A DNA stretch of 64,000 nt from Epiperipatus broadwayi (GCA_028023455.1 JAQFVV010000020.1:9159092-9223091), one strand, 5' to 3'. Positions 11,021 to 22,625 are shown, numbered from the stretch's first letter. The notes: generated by a model from the sequence alone, not told the origin. Program-made: numbers and translations.

Positions 11021-12640
11021 AATAATTGTTAATATATACCTTTAGTACTACCACTGTCTTCTTTTTTTTATCAATACTATTAATAAAAATAATATTATTT
11101 CTATTGTTGTATGAAACTTGCTTTAGACCATATTGTTTAGTTCCTTTCTACTTCTAGGTTAGGTGTGGAATCCCTAAATAAGGCTTCCTGAACATTCAAA
11201 TTTAGCTCCAATTAGATTAATTAGTGACTGTGTGCCACCTTAATAAACTCAATCTTATTATTGCTTTCTTAATTCTTGAGGGCTGGCGATAAAAAGACAA
11301 CATGGGAAATGGATTTGGAGTCATTATTTGTATGTGTGTAGTTTAAAAAATGGAAATATTGTTGCACAAATGTATAATTTCATTGTTATAAATATCGATG
11401 GCATGACAATCAAGCCTATACAACTTAACTGTCTGAAGACAAAAGGAGATAGAAATAAAAGGCAATATATATATATATATATGCATTATATAATAATATT
11501 ACACCTGGTTTTAAAAAAAAGCTTAAGATCTCTTTACTCTCATAAAGTTAAATCTTTTATTTATAGGATCCAATTAAATTATTCACCAAATTATTATGCC
11601 TTTTATGTAACAACTGACACCGATTTTGAAAACTATATTTTAAAATATTTCGGATTTTTGAATTACATTTTTGGTCTGGAAAATCTTCATCATGTTATCT
11701 TCTTCGGATAATTTACTCATAGTGATTTCGAACAAGAATTTACAGGAATCCTATTTTTTATTTATAAAATAGAAAAACAAACTTATAGAAAAGTACACAA
11801 TATCCAAAAAAAGCTTTTGAAATAATTAGCTTGCTAATAATGATCTTTCAATCAAATCATATATTCTTAGTAAAGTTTGAAGTGACTTGAGTATTCTAAC
11901 TGACAATTTTACCAGGTTTAGGAATCTGTAAAGCTGGCTGAAGTTATCCAGCTTGTCAGTAAAAGACCTTGATTGATTACTGCTTGGTTATGCAGTTAGA
12001 AAAATTGTACATCCACGAAAATGAAATGCTACGATGAAAAAAAAGATTACATTTATAAATTATTATCTACTATTATTTATATTAAATCAAAAGCTTTCTT
12101 TAGTATAAAATACTCTTACTTAACTAATACATTAGTTTTATAATTAAAAAAAGTAAAAATGTACATATACACACACACACTTATCTGCACTCATAACCAC
12201 ATAAATATACATCATTGAATACGTGTAATATACTTAGAAGTAGAACTTAATATTATTGACCTAATTAGACAAACAGAGCATTAAAAAGTTGAGTATTTTG
12301 TTATTTGGAAGGTCATGCTTTAAGCACTAGAAGTGACAAGTTTAACTTTTTTTCTAGGTCCTTTAGTGGCCACTTTTATTTACTCTTGAATCACACCATA
12401 CAAACGATGAAAAATTACATGATTTTTTTGCTAATTGGAAACATCGAAGAACATCTGAGAAACACAGAGCTCTAATAAACCGAATGTACTAACACAAATA
12501 TATTAATATTTATTCTGATTAGGGTGTATTCATATATACATCACAATGGTATGTAGGTGATCACACAACAATATATATGGGTGAATTTTTATTTTAGTAT
12601 TGCAATTAAGACTGTCAAATCAATGTTAGCTTCTCACAGT
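11021..12640. other. AT-rich stretch; short AT and CA microsatellites only
   Basis: It contains an AT dinucleotide run near 11466-11482 and a CA run near 12168-12180. A 127-codon open frame at 11328-11711 crosses the AT run (repeated YIYIY residues) and resembles no protein I recognise. Confidence 0.5.
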
Positions 12641-12653
12641 CATATAAATGAGA

Positions 12654-12865
12654 AGTAGGCATAGCATAATGTTTAACCTACCCCACCTGACATAAGCATG
12701 ACCTGGGTTCTAATCAAAGCGAGGTAAACCTTGAAATGTTTTCATATTATCTCCCATCAATCTAGATAGATATCTACTATGAAATTAAATAGGGATTTAA
12801 CTAGCCTTAGCATATGGTAAGATTAATCCTGGTCAGGCACAGTCAATATGCTATATATAAATAAA
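12654..12865 (+). mobile_element. Probable tRNA-derived SINE
   Basis: A GTAGGCATAGCATAATG segment resembles a decayed tRNA D-arm/A box. GGGTTCTAATCAAAGCG, about 50 bp downstream, resembles the B box and T arm. A tRNA-unrelated body with CATCAATCTAGATAGAT follows and recurs in altered form at 24200-24230, supporting one SINE family. Boundaries are approximate. Confidence 0.5.
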
Positions 12866-13116
12866 AGAATTAGTTGCATATCCTAGTGAAAATTTAAATA
12901 TAAAATAGATATTAATTTAATTTCAGTAACATTTCCTTGTGAAATGTAAAAGTCTAAATAAAATGACACTTTATTTAGAGTTACGCTTGCTTCTTAAGAG
13001 GGCACTGCTAAAATTAAATTAATGTTGGTATCTGTAATATTTTATATATAAACATGAGCTTTAATACTGATGGTGGAGGCAACATACTTTTATGGGTAAT
13101 GAACCAGCAATTATTT

Positions 13117-13850
13117 TTATGTTAAACATAAATCTGACACTTTTCTAGAATGATTGGGTATATAATTCCAGTTCTTGTCATAGTGCTGAGCACATTTTGA
13201 AAAAAGACCATGTTGCCATGACAATGTCCTGTGGTGCAAGAATACTATATCTACCCATGAGTTTATTAAGTTTGTTATAGTAGGTGTTGGTGTGTCTTCT
13301 TGTATTGTTTCCAAATGTAAAAGTGCAATGGCTGTACCCATGTGCATATAAGCCGAAGGTGGCTGCACATATTATTGGTATTGCTGTTTTTTGTATTAAT
13401 CTAGAATTTTACCTATTGTGGTAACATTTTATCTATAATTGTTTTGTATCATTAGTCACACTTTTTCTAAGGCAAGACAATCATATGGGAAGTGAGCTTG
13501 TGTTTCTTCCTCTCTGTGTCATATCATATATAGTAGATCAATATTTGTGTGAAATCTCTTTTATCAAATGAAGTGGGTTGTTGGTAATGCATCCAGGTTA
13601 AATTTGATAATAAAACCATAGAATTTTGTTTCTAGGCACAATCTTTTGAACTTTCTTAACAGTTGGCCATTATTTATTCCCAGTACTGTGGGTTGATTTT
13701 TGGCTGATTATCTGGAAACAGTAGATTTTTCTGGAAACAGTAGATTTTGTATTTACCAATATGTGTATTTATTTTTAGTGTTATATTGTTCCTTATGGGT
13801 CCACATATCACAAGCACAGTAGAGACATAGTTATATGTCAGGGGAAACTG
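13117..13850 (-). mobile_element. LINE 3' end with zinc-knuckle-like domain
   Basis: One minus-strand frame, broken by a few stops, runs from about 13690 to 13117. It starts with GQLLRKFKRLCLETKFYGF and passes through REEETQAHFPYDCLALEKV, an E-T-x-A-H-F-x3-C pattern matching the end of the zf-RVT type domain found after reverse transcriptase in many LINEs. It ends in an 83-residue tail finishing HSRKVSDLCLT. The upstream cysteines of the knuckle are lost to mutation. It is a 5'-truncated dead copy; the clade is unclear. Confidence 0.6.
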
Positions 13851-13859
13851 ACCAGTGGG

Positions 13860-14350
13860 TGTAATTTCTATTATTACCTATATTTCTGGAAAACATCTAA
13901 ATATAGTAACTTCCTTAGTGGTTGCCATTATATCCAATAATGGGACAGTACACAGTATAATGGCGAAGTTCAAACCTTTTCCTAGAACATATATTTCAAT
14001 ATGTGTTTAGAACAAAGATTTTTCACTGATAAAGCTGATAGATTGGTACAGTATGACTTTTGATTAGCCTGTGTAGATTTACAAGCTTCTTCTTCAGACA
14101 TTCTTTTATCCTTCCGTGTATTTACAATATGATCTTTTTCTTCTTGACAAATTCTTACAAAATTTCATCTGTAAGTTTACTTTTTAAAACCGATTCCACA
14201 TTTCTAATGAAACACAAGGTTTGATACTTGGAAAACCACTGAACCTCTGTACTTTCTCTCAGTAATGTATCATTTGCTCTCTGAATCATCTTCTCAGCTT
14301 TATTGGAGGAAATAGAAGGTTTTAATTGCAAATCCTTAGGCAAAATCCCT
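13860..14350 (-). mobile_element. Penelope-like element, N-terminal coding relic
   Basis: A 62-codon open stretch (14343-14155) is followed on the minus strand, after frame breaks, by VLGKGLNFA, then VPLLDIMATTKEVTIF. A KGLNFA segment followed by a conserved aspartate and a series of charged residues is a hallmark of the region before the reverse transcriptase of Penelope-like elements. The polymerase itself is missing: similarity stops near 13860 and a LINE end follows. The GIY-YIG end of a PLE lies 5' on this strand at 14800-15130, so this could be the start of a second head-to-tail copy. Confidence 0.6.
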
Positions 14351-14589
14351 TTTGATTTATATTTACATAAGAAGGTTAAATGATTTTCTCATTTAGACAG
14401 TTTTAACATAATTTTTCATAATGTTTCAACTTCAACATAGCATCAGGTTCATATTGAGTACTTAATATTGCATGAAGGTTTGCGATGGTTGTATCTTAGA
14501 TGTGATCATATATTGGACTATCTATTGGTAAGTGTTGAATATATAGAAAATTTTAAAAATTAATTTTCAAATATAAACAATTTGTTATT

Positions 14590-14780
14590 AATGTCAAACA
14601 GATAACACAGGTTAGTAATGACACAATGTTTTAAGTAGGATTATTCTCCACTCTTGTTCAGGTGTTACTGGGCTGACTAGTGACAGTATTAGCATAGGAT
14701 TCAAACTCACACCTTTAGATTCTCAAATATCATTTTTAAGGCAAACTCTACTAGCTAAACTATTCTGTCATTTATATATC
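14590..14780 (-). mobile_element. SINE copy (T family) between two PLE pieces
   Basis: On the minus strand it reads AATAGTTTAGCTAGTAGAGT (A-box-like), then GTGAGTTTGAATCCTATG (B-box-like), then ACACCTGAACAAGAGTGGAG and an AACATTGTGTCATTACTAAC tail. The same order occurs in both arms of the palindrome at 18770-19260, so this is one tRNA-derived SINE family. The CTGAAGAAG...GCTCGAAAC tail of better copies is mutated here. Confidence 0.65.
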
Positions 14781-14799
14781 ATACATTTATATATGAGGA

Positions 14800-15130
14800 T
14801 TGGTTCAAATCCTTCTGAGTTCTTTTTTTTAATTTAGAGGCTTTTATACATTGTGTATTTACTGATTTTATGATTATTTACCATTGTCATATAAGCAGCT
14901 TCATCAAATTTTCTTTTTCTTTCCATCCAATATTTTTGTATTCTCCCAATTAAACATATGGTCATTAGTACATACATTGTCTGCTACAGAAGATACATTC
15001 TGTTTTTCTCTTTTAACCATTAGTTTGTGTTCTTTCAATCACTTTTCAACAGGGTGACAGGTCTCACCAATATATTTCATTCCACATTCACATGGTATTT
15101 CATAGATATGGTTTTTGAATTGTTTTAATA
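14800..15130 (-). mobile_element. Penelope-like element, GIY-YIG endonuclease relic
   Basis: The minus strand reads NHIYEIPCECGMKYIGETCH, then PVEK, one stop, LKEHKLMVKREKQNVSSVAD, then NDHMFNWENTKILDG. This is the GIY-YIG nuclease of PLEs: the IYEIPC-CG-KYIGET block holds both conserved tyrosines, followed by the LKEH helix carrying the catalytic-site basic residue (its preceding arginine is now a stop), and the H-F-WE--KILD block. The C-terminal tail breaks up near 14880. It is a truncated, inactive copy without its reverse transcriptase. Confidence 0.88.
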
Positions 15131-15179
15131 CATTTATTTGGTTGTAATTTTAAAAAATAATTTTAAAGAAATTGTTATT

Positions 15180-15250
15180 ATTAATTTTTTTGTTATTAAT
15201 TTTTATTATTATTATTATTATTTTATTATTAATTATTTTATTATTAATTT
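15180..15250. repeat. Impure ATT/TTA microsatellite
   Basis: TTA repeats are interrupted by TTTT and AATT. Confidence 0.7.
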
Positions 15251-15430
15251 TTTATAGTTTAGTTTTTATGTTTTGGGTTTTTAAAAGATTTGAAAAAAAT
15301 TTTTTGTTTGAAAAGTTTTTGGATTGAGTTGTTTTTGCTTTATATTATTTTGTTTTATTATAATTTTATATGAAAAGATGAAGAATAAGAATTTTGGTTG
15401 TATTGATATAATATTTGTCAATTTTTTTAT

Positions 15431-15485
15431 GTTGTAGATCTGAAGAAGACTGCTAGTACAGTCGAAACTGTTATAATAAATAAAA
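15431..15485 (+). promoter_or_regulatory. PLE-type tail with hammerhead-like motif
   Basis: ATCTGAAGA, then GACTG-CTAGTA-CAGTC (a perfect 5-bp hairpin), then GAAAC and TGTTATAATAAATAAA. The CTGANGA, hairpin and GAAA order matches a hammerhead core, but one extra A separates CTGAAGA from the hairpin, and no convincing stem III or stem I was found. Such CTGAAGA...CGAAAC tails are common at PLE ends. It lies upstream of the plus-strand GIY-YIG relic. Confidence 0.45.
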
Positions 15486-16037
15486 TTATTTGCTTAAAGT
15501 GTTAAAGGAGTGTTGATGAGTTTATAGTGAAATATAAAAAGAAGCAAAATATAGAGGGAGAAAGAAGAAATAGATAAGAGTTATATATGAAATAGTGTTT
15601 CTTCAAATAATCTATTAAACAATACAAACAAGAAATTTGATAACAATAACATTTCTAGAGTAGCTTATATTATTCTTGTTTTTATAGTATGAACTTAAGT
15701 AAAAGACTAAAAATTCATAAAAATAGAGTAAAAAATTAATATCTAAGGTTCAGCATTGTATATCCATAAAATAAATACGCATTTTAAAATTATGTTGGAG
15801 CAGACTATGATTTTTCTTTTAAAATAATGAGAAAAAAAGAAGAATTAAAGAAACACTATTATTAAAAATGTATTATACTGAAACTATTAATTTGAAATTG
15901 GAATATAATTGAGAATTATGAGAAATTAATTTCATATATATTTGTGTTGTGTTCTTTTATATTTGAGATGTTTGCCTTGATAGTAAAACCACTGATTGTG
16001 AAATTTTAATTTATAAAGAATTTGATATAATCTGTTT

Positions 16038-16068
<31 letters not shown>

Positions 16069-16140
16069 ATACAAATAAAATGTCCATTAATTAAAACAAA
16101 ATTCATAATAAAAATAATAAATTTAATGGTAATAAACTAT

Positions 16141-16810
16141 TATAAAGTCTTTAAATGGGCAGAAGTACTTTTGATTAATTTCTTAAACCTGCCTCAATAG
16201 TAAACAATGGATATCTATTCCATTTATTTCAAATCCACAAGTGAAATTTTCTAAGGATATATATAATAACGTGTTTAAAGCTTTATTCTATGTTCCAAAC
16301 AATGTTAATAAATTAGTGAATAATTCTAAGGATGTCATACCTGTCAAGCAGAAAAGTAATATATATATATATATATATATATATCAATTTTTTGTGACTA
16401 TAGGTTATCATATATAGGTAAATCGAGCTGCAGTATTGAGAAGAGATTAAAGGAGCATAAATTGTTATATAAGCATGTAAAAAGTAAGAATAATGGTGAT
16501 TTAATGACTGATTCAGTTTTCTTTGATCATGAAAAAACATGTAAATATACATTTAAATTTGATATTGAAAGTGTGAAAATTTGTCATGTAGAGAGAAACC
16601 ATAATAAATAAAAAAAATAAGGAGACAATTTTTATAAATAGGAATAAAATGCATTTAATAAATAGGCAATCTGCTAATATTAAAATACTTCAGGGGATTT
16701 GAATTGATGTTTGCTTCCACTTTGTTTTTGTTTTTTTTTTATAATTTAATGGCAGCTGAGGCAGGTTTAAGAAATTAACCGAAAGTACTTCTGCAGATTT
16801 TAAGACTGTT
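16141..16810 (+). mobile_element. Penelope-like element, GIY-YIG endonuclease relic flanked by inverted repeats
   Basis: From about 16200 the plus strand reads WISIPFISNPQVKFSKDIYN, then NKLVNNSKDVIPVKQKSN, the inter-domain linker of PLE proteins. An AT microsatellite (about 16358-16384) then replaces the start of the nuclease. SYIGKSSCSIEKRLKEHKLL follows, then FDHEKTCKYTF and KICHVERNHNK. YIG, RLKEH and the distal FDHE--C block are retained, with stops after 16600. A repeat of about 55 bp at 16141-16196 is the reverse complement of 16757-16807, bounding the relic. No reverse transcriptase is present. Confidence 0.8.
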
Positions 16811-16823
16811 TATTTAACCATAA

Positions 16824-17676
16824 TAGAGGGACCCAAAAATAACTGAAAACATTCTATTATTTTGTGATAAGCATGCCTGTTGAAGTAAATGCTTCTGTCA
16901 CTAGCCACCTATTGTGGGAACACTTCTGCCTTTTTTGTAAAGTGCTTTTCATGTATTTGTAGATTTTTGAAATGGCTAAAAAGTTAGAACTATACAAAAT
17001 TTCATTTTTGTTTAAAGAAAATGGTAGTGAGAACAGTTGTAATGCTTGAAACGGATTACAAATAAGCATCTCTGGGAAAAACACAAATTTACAAGTCATT
17101 GAGTGGAAGTGTCAAATTCACCATGTCCTAAAAATGCATAGTGAGTGAAGTCCAATGTGAATATGATGACTGGGATACAACAGCATTGTTTATTCATAAT
17201 ATGTTCATAATGATCAGACATTTAAAATCCAGAAGTTCCAAAAAGTTTGTGAGATGTGGTAAAATGTAAACTTCCCATTTTTTGGAAAAGTGAGGAATGC
17301 AAGTTTCACCATGACAACACATTAATGCAAAAAGCATTGAGTGTGCATCAATTTTTAATTAAATTGACTATGACTCAGCCTATCTATCAGCTTATATTCA
17401 TTTGATTTCACTCCATTCAACTTCTTTCTATTCTTTTAAAGTAAAAAATGCCTCAAAAAAATTATTTTTGTGAACTGATAAGTGGTAATGATAAAAAAAA
17501 ACAATACTGGCATTAAAATGCCTCACTTTGCAAGAGTTTCCAGTATATTTAAGTGAAAAACATATTTAGTCCAATGCATTGCATTAAACGGATTCAATTT
17601 GTAACTCCTAAAAATAAAAATAAAAACAATTTTTTGTTATGAAATTCTGGTTAGTTTTTGGGACACTCCCCCTCTT
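16824..17676 (+). mobile_element. mariner-type DNA transposon, internally decayed
   Basis: Ends are inverted: GAGGGACCCAAAAATAACTG on the left, and GTTAGTTTTTGGGACACTCC then CCCTC on the right, next to TA dinucleotides. Inside, the plus strand reads in pieces as FHHDNTLMQKALSVHQFLIK, then MTQPIYQL. HDN-----ALSVHQFL is the second catalytic-aspartate block of mariner transposases. At about 850 bp it is shorter than a complete mariner (about 1.3 kb), and it is full of stops. Confidence 0.8.
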
Positions 17677-17842
17677 ATATATATATAATAAATTTAAAAT
17701 AACTAGCTATTAAATACATAATATAAGAACTAATGCACTTTTTACTTAATTAATAATATAATTGATTTTGTATAGGTTTCATAATTGTCAATTCCTGGAA
17801 AAAACAAACAATATAATGCAAGATTCTAGTAATAAAGATGTC

Positions 17843-17960
17843 AAGCGTTGTTAGCCGAGAGGTCAGCGCATTTGCCTTGCAAACAAGCAGCTGATTGCAA
17901 ACGGTTGTTGCAGGTTCGCCTCCCGGCCGATGCTATGACATATGGAAAAAGAATATTTCA
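17843..17960 (+). mobile_element. tRNA-derived SINE head
   Basis: TTAGCCGAGAGGT at 17851-17863 matches an A box and GGTTCGCCTCC at 17913-17923 a B box, but no tRNA cloverleaf with a 7-bp acceptor stem forms. A matching head, with the same flanking GTCAAGC and GATGCTATGACA segments, lies inverted at 48040-48140. This shows a dispersed SINE family and not a tRNA gene. Confidence 0.75.
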
Positions 17961-18765
17961 TGATTGAGAAATTATTCTTTCTTTGCTGTTATTTCCCTCT
18001 CTCATTCCCCAAAATATTAAATATTTTGTGCATTCAATTTTTTATCTTCGCAATTTTTTTATTTACTTGTGAATGTATGGTTTGAAAATTAATAGTTTAA
18101 TTTACTAAACTTTATAGATGTATTTAATATGCTTTTAAAATGTATTATATTAGTGAAGTACTTTAGAATTGTTTAAGCTATAATAGTGCCTTAATTTCTG
18201 TGAATGTTAAGTTGACTATTAGAAAATAAAATTAAAAAAATTGTTAGTGCTTTTGATTTATGATTCTGAAGAAAATTTTTGAGAATAATATAAGCACCTA
18301 AAATAATGAACAAGTAGATATTTAATAATATTTTACCTGAAGACTCACTCAAAGTGCAAATGATCAAATAGAAATAATTTTAATTTATTCATTTTATAAG
18401 ACTCGTAAAAAAGGTGTATACTGCTCAAAAAAATTAATAGCAAAAGTAGAAGGGAACCAACAATGATAATGTGTTTCATCATTGAGGTAAAGAATATGTA
18501 TTTGGCATCCTAAAAAACCAAGCAGATGACAAATCATATTAGAGAAGTGCTAATCATATAATTCATAAGGATAACATTTAATATTAATTCTTTTAAAGAT
18601 TTAAAAAAAAATTAAATGTGGTCAAAAAACTTGTCTATTTTAAAATTAACTTTGCTTATTTATTTATATTACTTTTTATTAGTATCTGCATTGTAGTAGC
18701 CAGCAGAATTTTGCTGAAATCATAAAGATTTCTAATTTGTTATTGAACAATTAAAACATGTTTTG
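17961..18765. other. AT-rich stretch, possibly SINE tail then unrecognised
   Basis: No coding similarity was seen. Confidence 0.45.
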
Positions 18766-18769
18766 AACA

Positions 18770-19260
18770 TTGTATTTATTTGTTGGATTATTTCCATCAT
18801 CTAATATGAGTATTGAATGTCTTTAAAAAAATTTAACTTTTATTTAAATATTCCAAACACATTCAACTGTTAGTAATAGTACACAGGTTAGTATAGGCAC
18901 AATGTTTCGAGCGGTATTATTCTCCTCTCTTCTTCAGGTGTTGCTGGCCTGACCAGTCACAGTACTACCATGGGAATCAAATCTGGATCCTTAGATTGAG
19001 TTGGTTATAGTGCTACCTTAAAATAATACTCAGGAATCTAAGAGGCCAAGTTCGATTCCCATGCTAGTACTGTCACTGGTCAGGTCAACAATACCTGAAG
19101 AATAGGGGAGAATAATACCTCTCGAACCAATGTGCATATACTAACCTGTTTGATGTGCTATTACTAACAGTTGAATGTATTTAGAATATTTAATAGTTAA
19201 AAATTTCTAAAGATATTCAATACCCATATTAGATTGTGGAAATAGCCCAACATATAACTA
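18770..19260. mobile_element. T-family SINE palindrome, about 490 bp
   Basis: Two T-family SINE copies meet head to head near 19018. The left arm is antisense and the right arm sense, which reads AATCTAAGAGGCCAAGTTCG (B box), CTAGTACTGTCACTGGTCAG, then CCTGAAGAATAGGGGAGAAT and TCTCGAACC. Arms of about 240 bp extend beyond the SINE into AACAGTTGAATGTATTTAGA and CCATATTAGATTGTGGAAAT. Both arms carry the CTGAAGA...CTCGAAAC tail that PLE ends also have. A TAAAACAT pair outside the arms could be an 8-bp target duplication. Confidence 0.75.
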
Positions 19261-19264
19261 AAAC

Positions 19265-20427
19265 ATCATCATCATCATAAACCTTCAGGAAAACATTTTT
19301 TGAACATATTTAAAAACTGATTCCTCTATCTAAAATAAATTATTTTTTTAATTATTATCGGAGTGTGTGAATATAAATATATACTGAGTCAGATTGTCTT
19401 GTAGCCACAGCTTAATAAATGAGTAACCTTAATACTGTGATTATCTCATATAAAAAATATAAATATTAAGAGTTTTGAATGATCTAAATATTAATTAAAT
19501 AATAATATACCTCATACTTTGAAATAAATTATTTAAAATTAAATAAAAAGATCACTTTGCTAGATTATTTAATTTATTTTTGATTCAGACAAAAATATTG
19601 TAAACTTCAATTATTAATGCAATAAAAGAAAGACAACATTATTAATAGAAACAAAAAGTATGTTTAGAAACGCAGGTGAAAGAAACCTATTGCTGATAAA
19701 GAAATCCAGTTTTGTGTGTGCACACATATATATACTATACATTATTTAAAACATATATTTCAGTGTCAAGAAAATTTAAAAAATCTGCTGGCCTGTTTTA
19801 ATAGCTTTTGTATATAATCTTGAATAAATCAACCATAACTGACCACCAGTAACAGGTGTTAATGAATACAATTTGCAAAAACTTCAAGGTTATCAAATGA
19901 AACAAAGCAATAGTGCAGTTAAATTCCTAAAGAAAAAAAACCTTCAAGTGTGAGTTAAAAAATATATTTTTTAAATTTTTGTATGTAAAGTTTCATAAAA
20001 GACTATCGATTGGTTTATATTTAAAAAAAATGTATCAGAATGGTCAAAACGTGTTTACTGTTAAGTAATAAGTCGGAATCTAAGTTCGAAATAATAATCA
20101 ATATATTTACATTATATATATATTATTAATATACTTGAGTTTATACTTTAAATGCAAATTAATATTTAAATTATTGAAATATTTTTATATTATTAGATGC
20201 ATATCTGTGTATATGTAAGTGACCATATCTATCTTTATATATAAAATAAATAAAGACGAATTATATACTATTCAAATAATTAAATGATATTTAAAGACAA
20301 ATTGAAAGGTTTTAATATATTTAAATGTGCATGCGTGTGCATCTATAAGTAACTCATCTAAGTCCATTTACCATTTATATATATAAGAATAATTTAGCCT
20401 ATAATTTAAAGACAAAGATTATAATAT
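19265..20427. other. AT-rich stretch without recognised content
   Basis: Only short AT runs are visible, with one GTGTGTGCACACA-type mixed run near 19715. Confidence 0.5.
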
Positions 20428-20610
20428 ATAGGGTATATGAGCACAGACTTTCACACGACCCACCACTCTCCACACTATCTCATAACACTGATACACTTGA
20501 ACACATATATGTTGAAAAAATAAATAATCACCAACATATGTATTTCATGCTAAACCAGCAATCATCAGTTGGTCCAGATTACCATCTCTACACATATATG
20601 CTATACGTAC
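20428..20610 (-). mobile_element. H-family copy, hammerhead core kept but cleavage triplet mutated
   Basis: On the minus strand CTGATGA is 20568-20562, preceded by ACCAA and followed by TTGCT/AGCAT around GGTTT, then GAAA (20546-20543). Stem I is complete (ACCAA/TTGGT), but the triplet before it is ATG, which a hammerhead does not cut well. The body toward 20430 contains the family's GAGATAGTGTGGAGAGTGG-like segment and the CGTGTGAAAGTCTGTGCTC end. Confidence 0.75.
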
Positions 20611-20639
20611 TCAGATATATAGACACAGGTATATAATAA

Positions 20640-21434
20640 ATATTAAACAAAGATTATATAAACTGTAAAATACAATTGAATTTAAAATTTCGAACTTGTT
20701 CCAAAGTTCATATGATTGCCTATGTAACAGAATGCAATCTTTTGTCTAAATCTATGTAACATTTGTTTAATAAAATTCTTTGAAACATAATTTAAAGACA
20801 AATTAATAAATGTTTTTTTTTTTTTATTAAGGAAAATTATGTTTTGTAACTAAACATGCATGTGGGCAAGGATATGTATAAGAGAGCAATTTAGATCCAC
20901 TTCTATATATGTAGCTGTAAACCACAATAATATTACATTTATTTATTTTTTTCGAAATACTTAAAAAATTAATATCTATGGAATATTTATAAATAAGACA
21001 GAATTAGATACAAAAATCTGTTTTTTTAAGAAAATATTTTAGAACTGTTACTTCACTTCTATTATTATATTATTAAATTATTATTCATTATTTTGAATTA
21101 CAATAAATTTATTTAAATACTAGATTAAGTATTTGATTCATTTTACACTTGTATATTTATTCAACTAAATCTTTTACTATCTAGGTAATTAGGTCTAATA
21201 ATGGAATTTGATATGTATAGATCTTATATAATACTTTTTAAAATTATATGGATGCCACCTAAGATATTAAGAGTTATATTCTAATATAGTATCTTTCTAG
21301 CATTATTAAAAGACACTTTTAAATCACACACTTTATTACCATTATTATTTTAGTTATGCCTGGTTTACTTGTGGACTCATGTGTATCTAAGCTGAAGTGA
21401 TCATCTTTTTGATTACTGCATACTTTTAAATAGT
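20640..21434. other. AT-rich stretch without recognised content
   Basis: No coding similarity or repeat family was recognised. Confidence 0.5.
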
Positions 21435-21448
21435 AGTTATATATAATT

Positions 21449-21882
21449 AAAACAGCCAAAACTCTCCATACTGTATTGCCATTCAGTGCAAGCCATAGGA
21501 GGTTGTGCATAAAATCCCCATCTAGTGCCTACTCATCCAATACCCCCAGATTAGTTTCTGGCTTGTGGCATTCGTCAGTGAAGAGCCTTGGATCTGAAAC
21601 CACCATCTAGATCTTAGAATCTAATGCAACCCTCCAGCATCCATCTTTTATCTCTACTTAACTACAAAACTATGAGTCTTAAATTGAAAACACAATAATA
21701 TTTTCAATCCAAGCTCATTAGCTTATATAGTCATATGGGTCTAAACTCAATTCAGCACCCATACATTTTGGTGTCTTTGGTTCTTTAATAACCATAGCCA
21801 CCACTATCCTATTAGGAAGGATTGGTTTTAAGCCAATAAATATAACAGTTATAAGCAAGCATAAGAAATGGTGATCATGTGA
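21449..21882 (-). mobile_element. P-family retroposon, 434 bp, single orientation
   Basis: Flanked by the 14-bp duplication AGTTATATATAATT (21435-21448 and 21883-21896). It is the most complete non-palindromic P copy, showing the consensus order: AACTCTCCATACTGTATTGC, a gap, TAGTGCCTACTCATCCAATA, CTGGCTTGTGGCATTCGTCA, GATCTTAGAATCTAATGCAA, a CATAGCCACCACTATCCTAT block, and the tail CATAAGAAATGGTGATCATG. There is no coding frame of note. A 63-codon open frame overlapping its edge is a chance reading. Confidence 0.88.
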
Positions 21883-22259
21883 AGTTATATATAATTGTTA
21901 TGTTTTCATATATATATATACACTCTTATTTGCATGTGGGGCTTTTCTTTTTGCTCACATGTAAATGATTGTCTAATGAACAGGCTGCTGATGTGCATCC
22001 TCTTCAAACATAATTATTATTTTTCTTCATCATCTATATGCTCTAAAAGTTTTTAAAAAGGTTTTTTCATATATTTTTATAATTATAATTCAGCTATGAT
22101 GTAATCAAGCAAGCAACTAATTAAAAACTGGATTGTCAAACAGAAATTGCATCATTTAGCAATAATATTTATTTATCTTATCTGTATTATGCCCATATCT
22201 CTTCTGTATAATTAAATGAATATATTAAGATCCTATGTGTAAAAGGTCAGATTGACTTA

Positions 22260-22625
22260 AAATCAACATGGGTATGACAATAATATTGGCATCATCAAGG
22301 ACTCTGAATGTTTCATCCTCAGATTTTCACTGATATGGGTGGCTAAAGAGTTGGAGAGTGGAGAAGATTGAAGTATGTCCATTAAAGTTTGATGATTCGG
22401 TATCTTAATATAAACTGAGCAGTGATTGTATATATGTGTGGGAAATGGTAATCTGGACCAACTGAAGAGTACTGGTTTAGCACAAAATATATACATTGGA
22501 GATCATTTATCTTTTTCTCATGTATGTGGCCATATGATCAGTTGTATAAGATGGATTGGATAGCTGTTGGATGTTAAAGTCTGAGTTCAAGTCTCTTATA
22601 ATTATCTTATACCTATAAATCAAAT
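22260..22625 (+). mobile_element. H-family copy, near full length
   Basis: It starts with GATTTTCACTGATATGGGTG and TTGGAGAGTGGAGAAGATTG, passes TCTTAATATAAACTGAGCAG, then a degraded hammerhead (CTGAAGA, CACAAAA in place of CGAAA) at about 22452-22503, and ends with GTCTGAGTTCAAGTCTC, which resembles a tRNA B box. This copy defines the long form of the family, about 360 bp. A 77-codon antisense open frame here is a shadow of the repeat. Confidence 0.75.

Noticed and set aside
11328-11711. 127-codon open frame as a gene
   Set aside because: It crosses an AT microsatellite (repeating Y and I residues), has no known motif, and composition alone explains it.
15431-15485. Functional hammerhead at the PLE tail
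   Set aside because: An extra A between CTGAAGA and stem II, and no stems I and III. Reported only as a hammerhead-like motif.
17843-17960. Genuine tRNA gene
   Set aside because: A and B boxes are recognisable but no acceptor stem or full cloverleaf forms, and an inverted family member lies at 48038-48140. It is a SINE.
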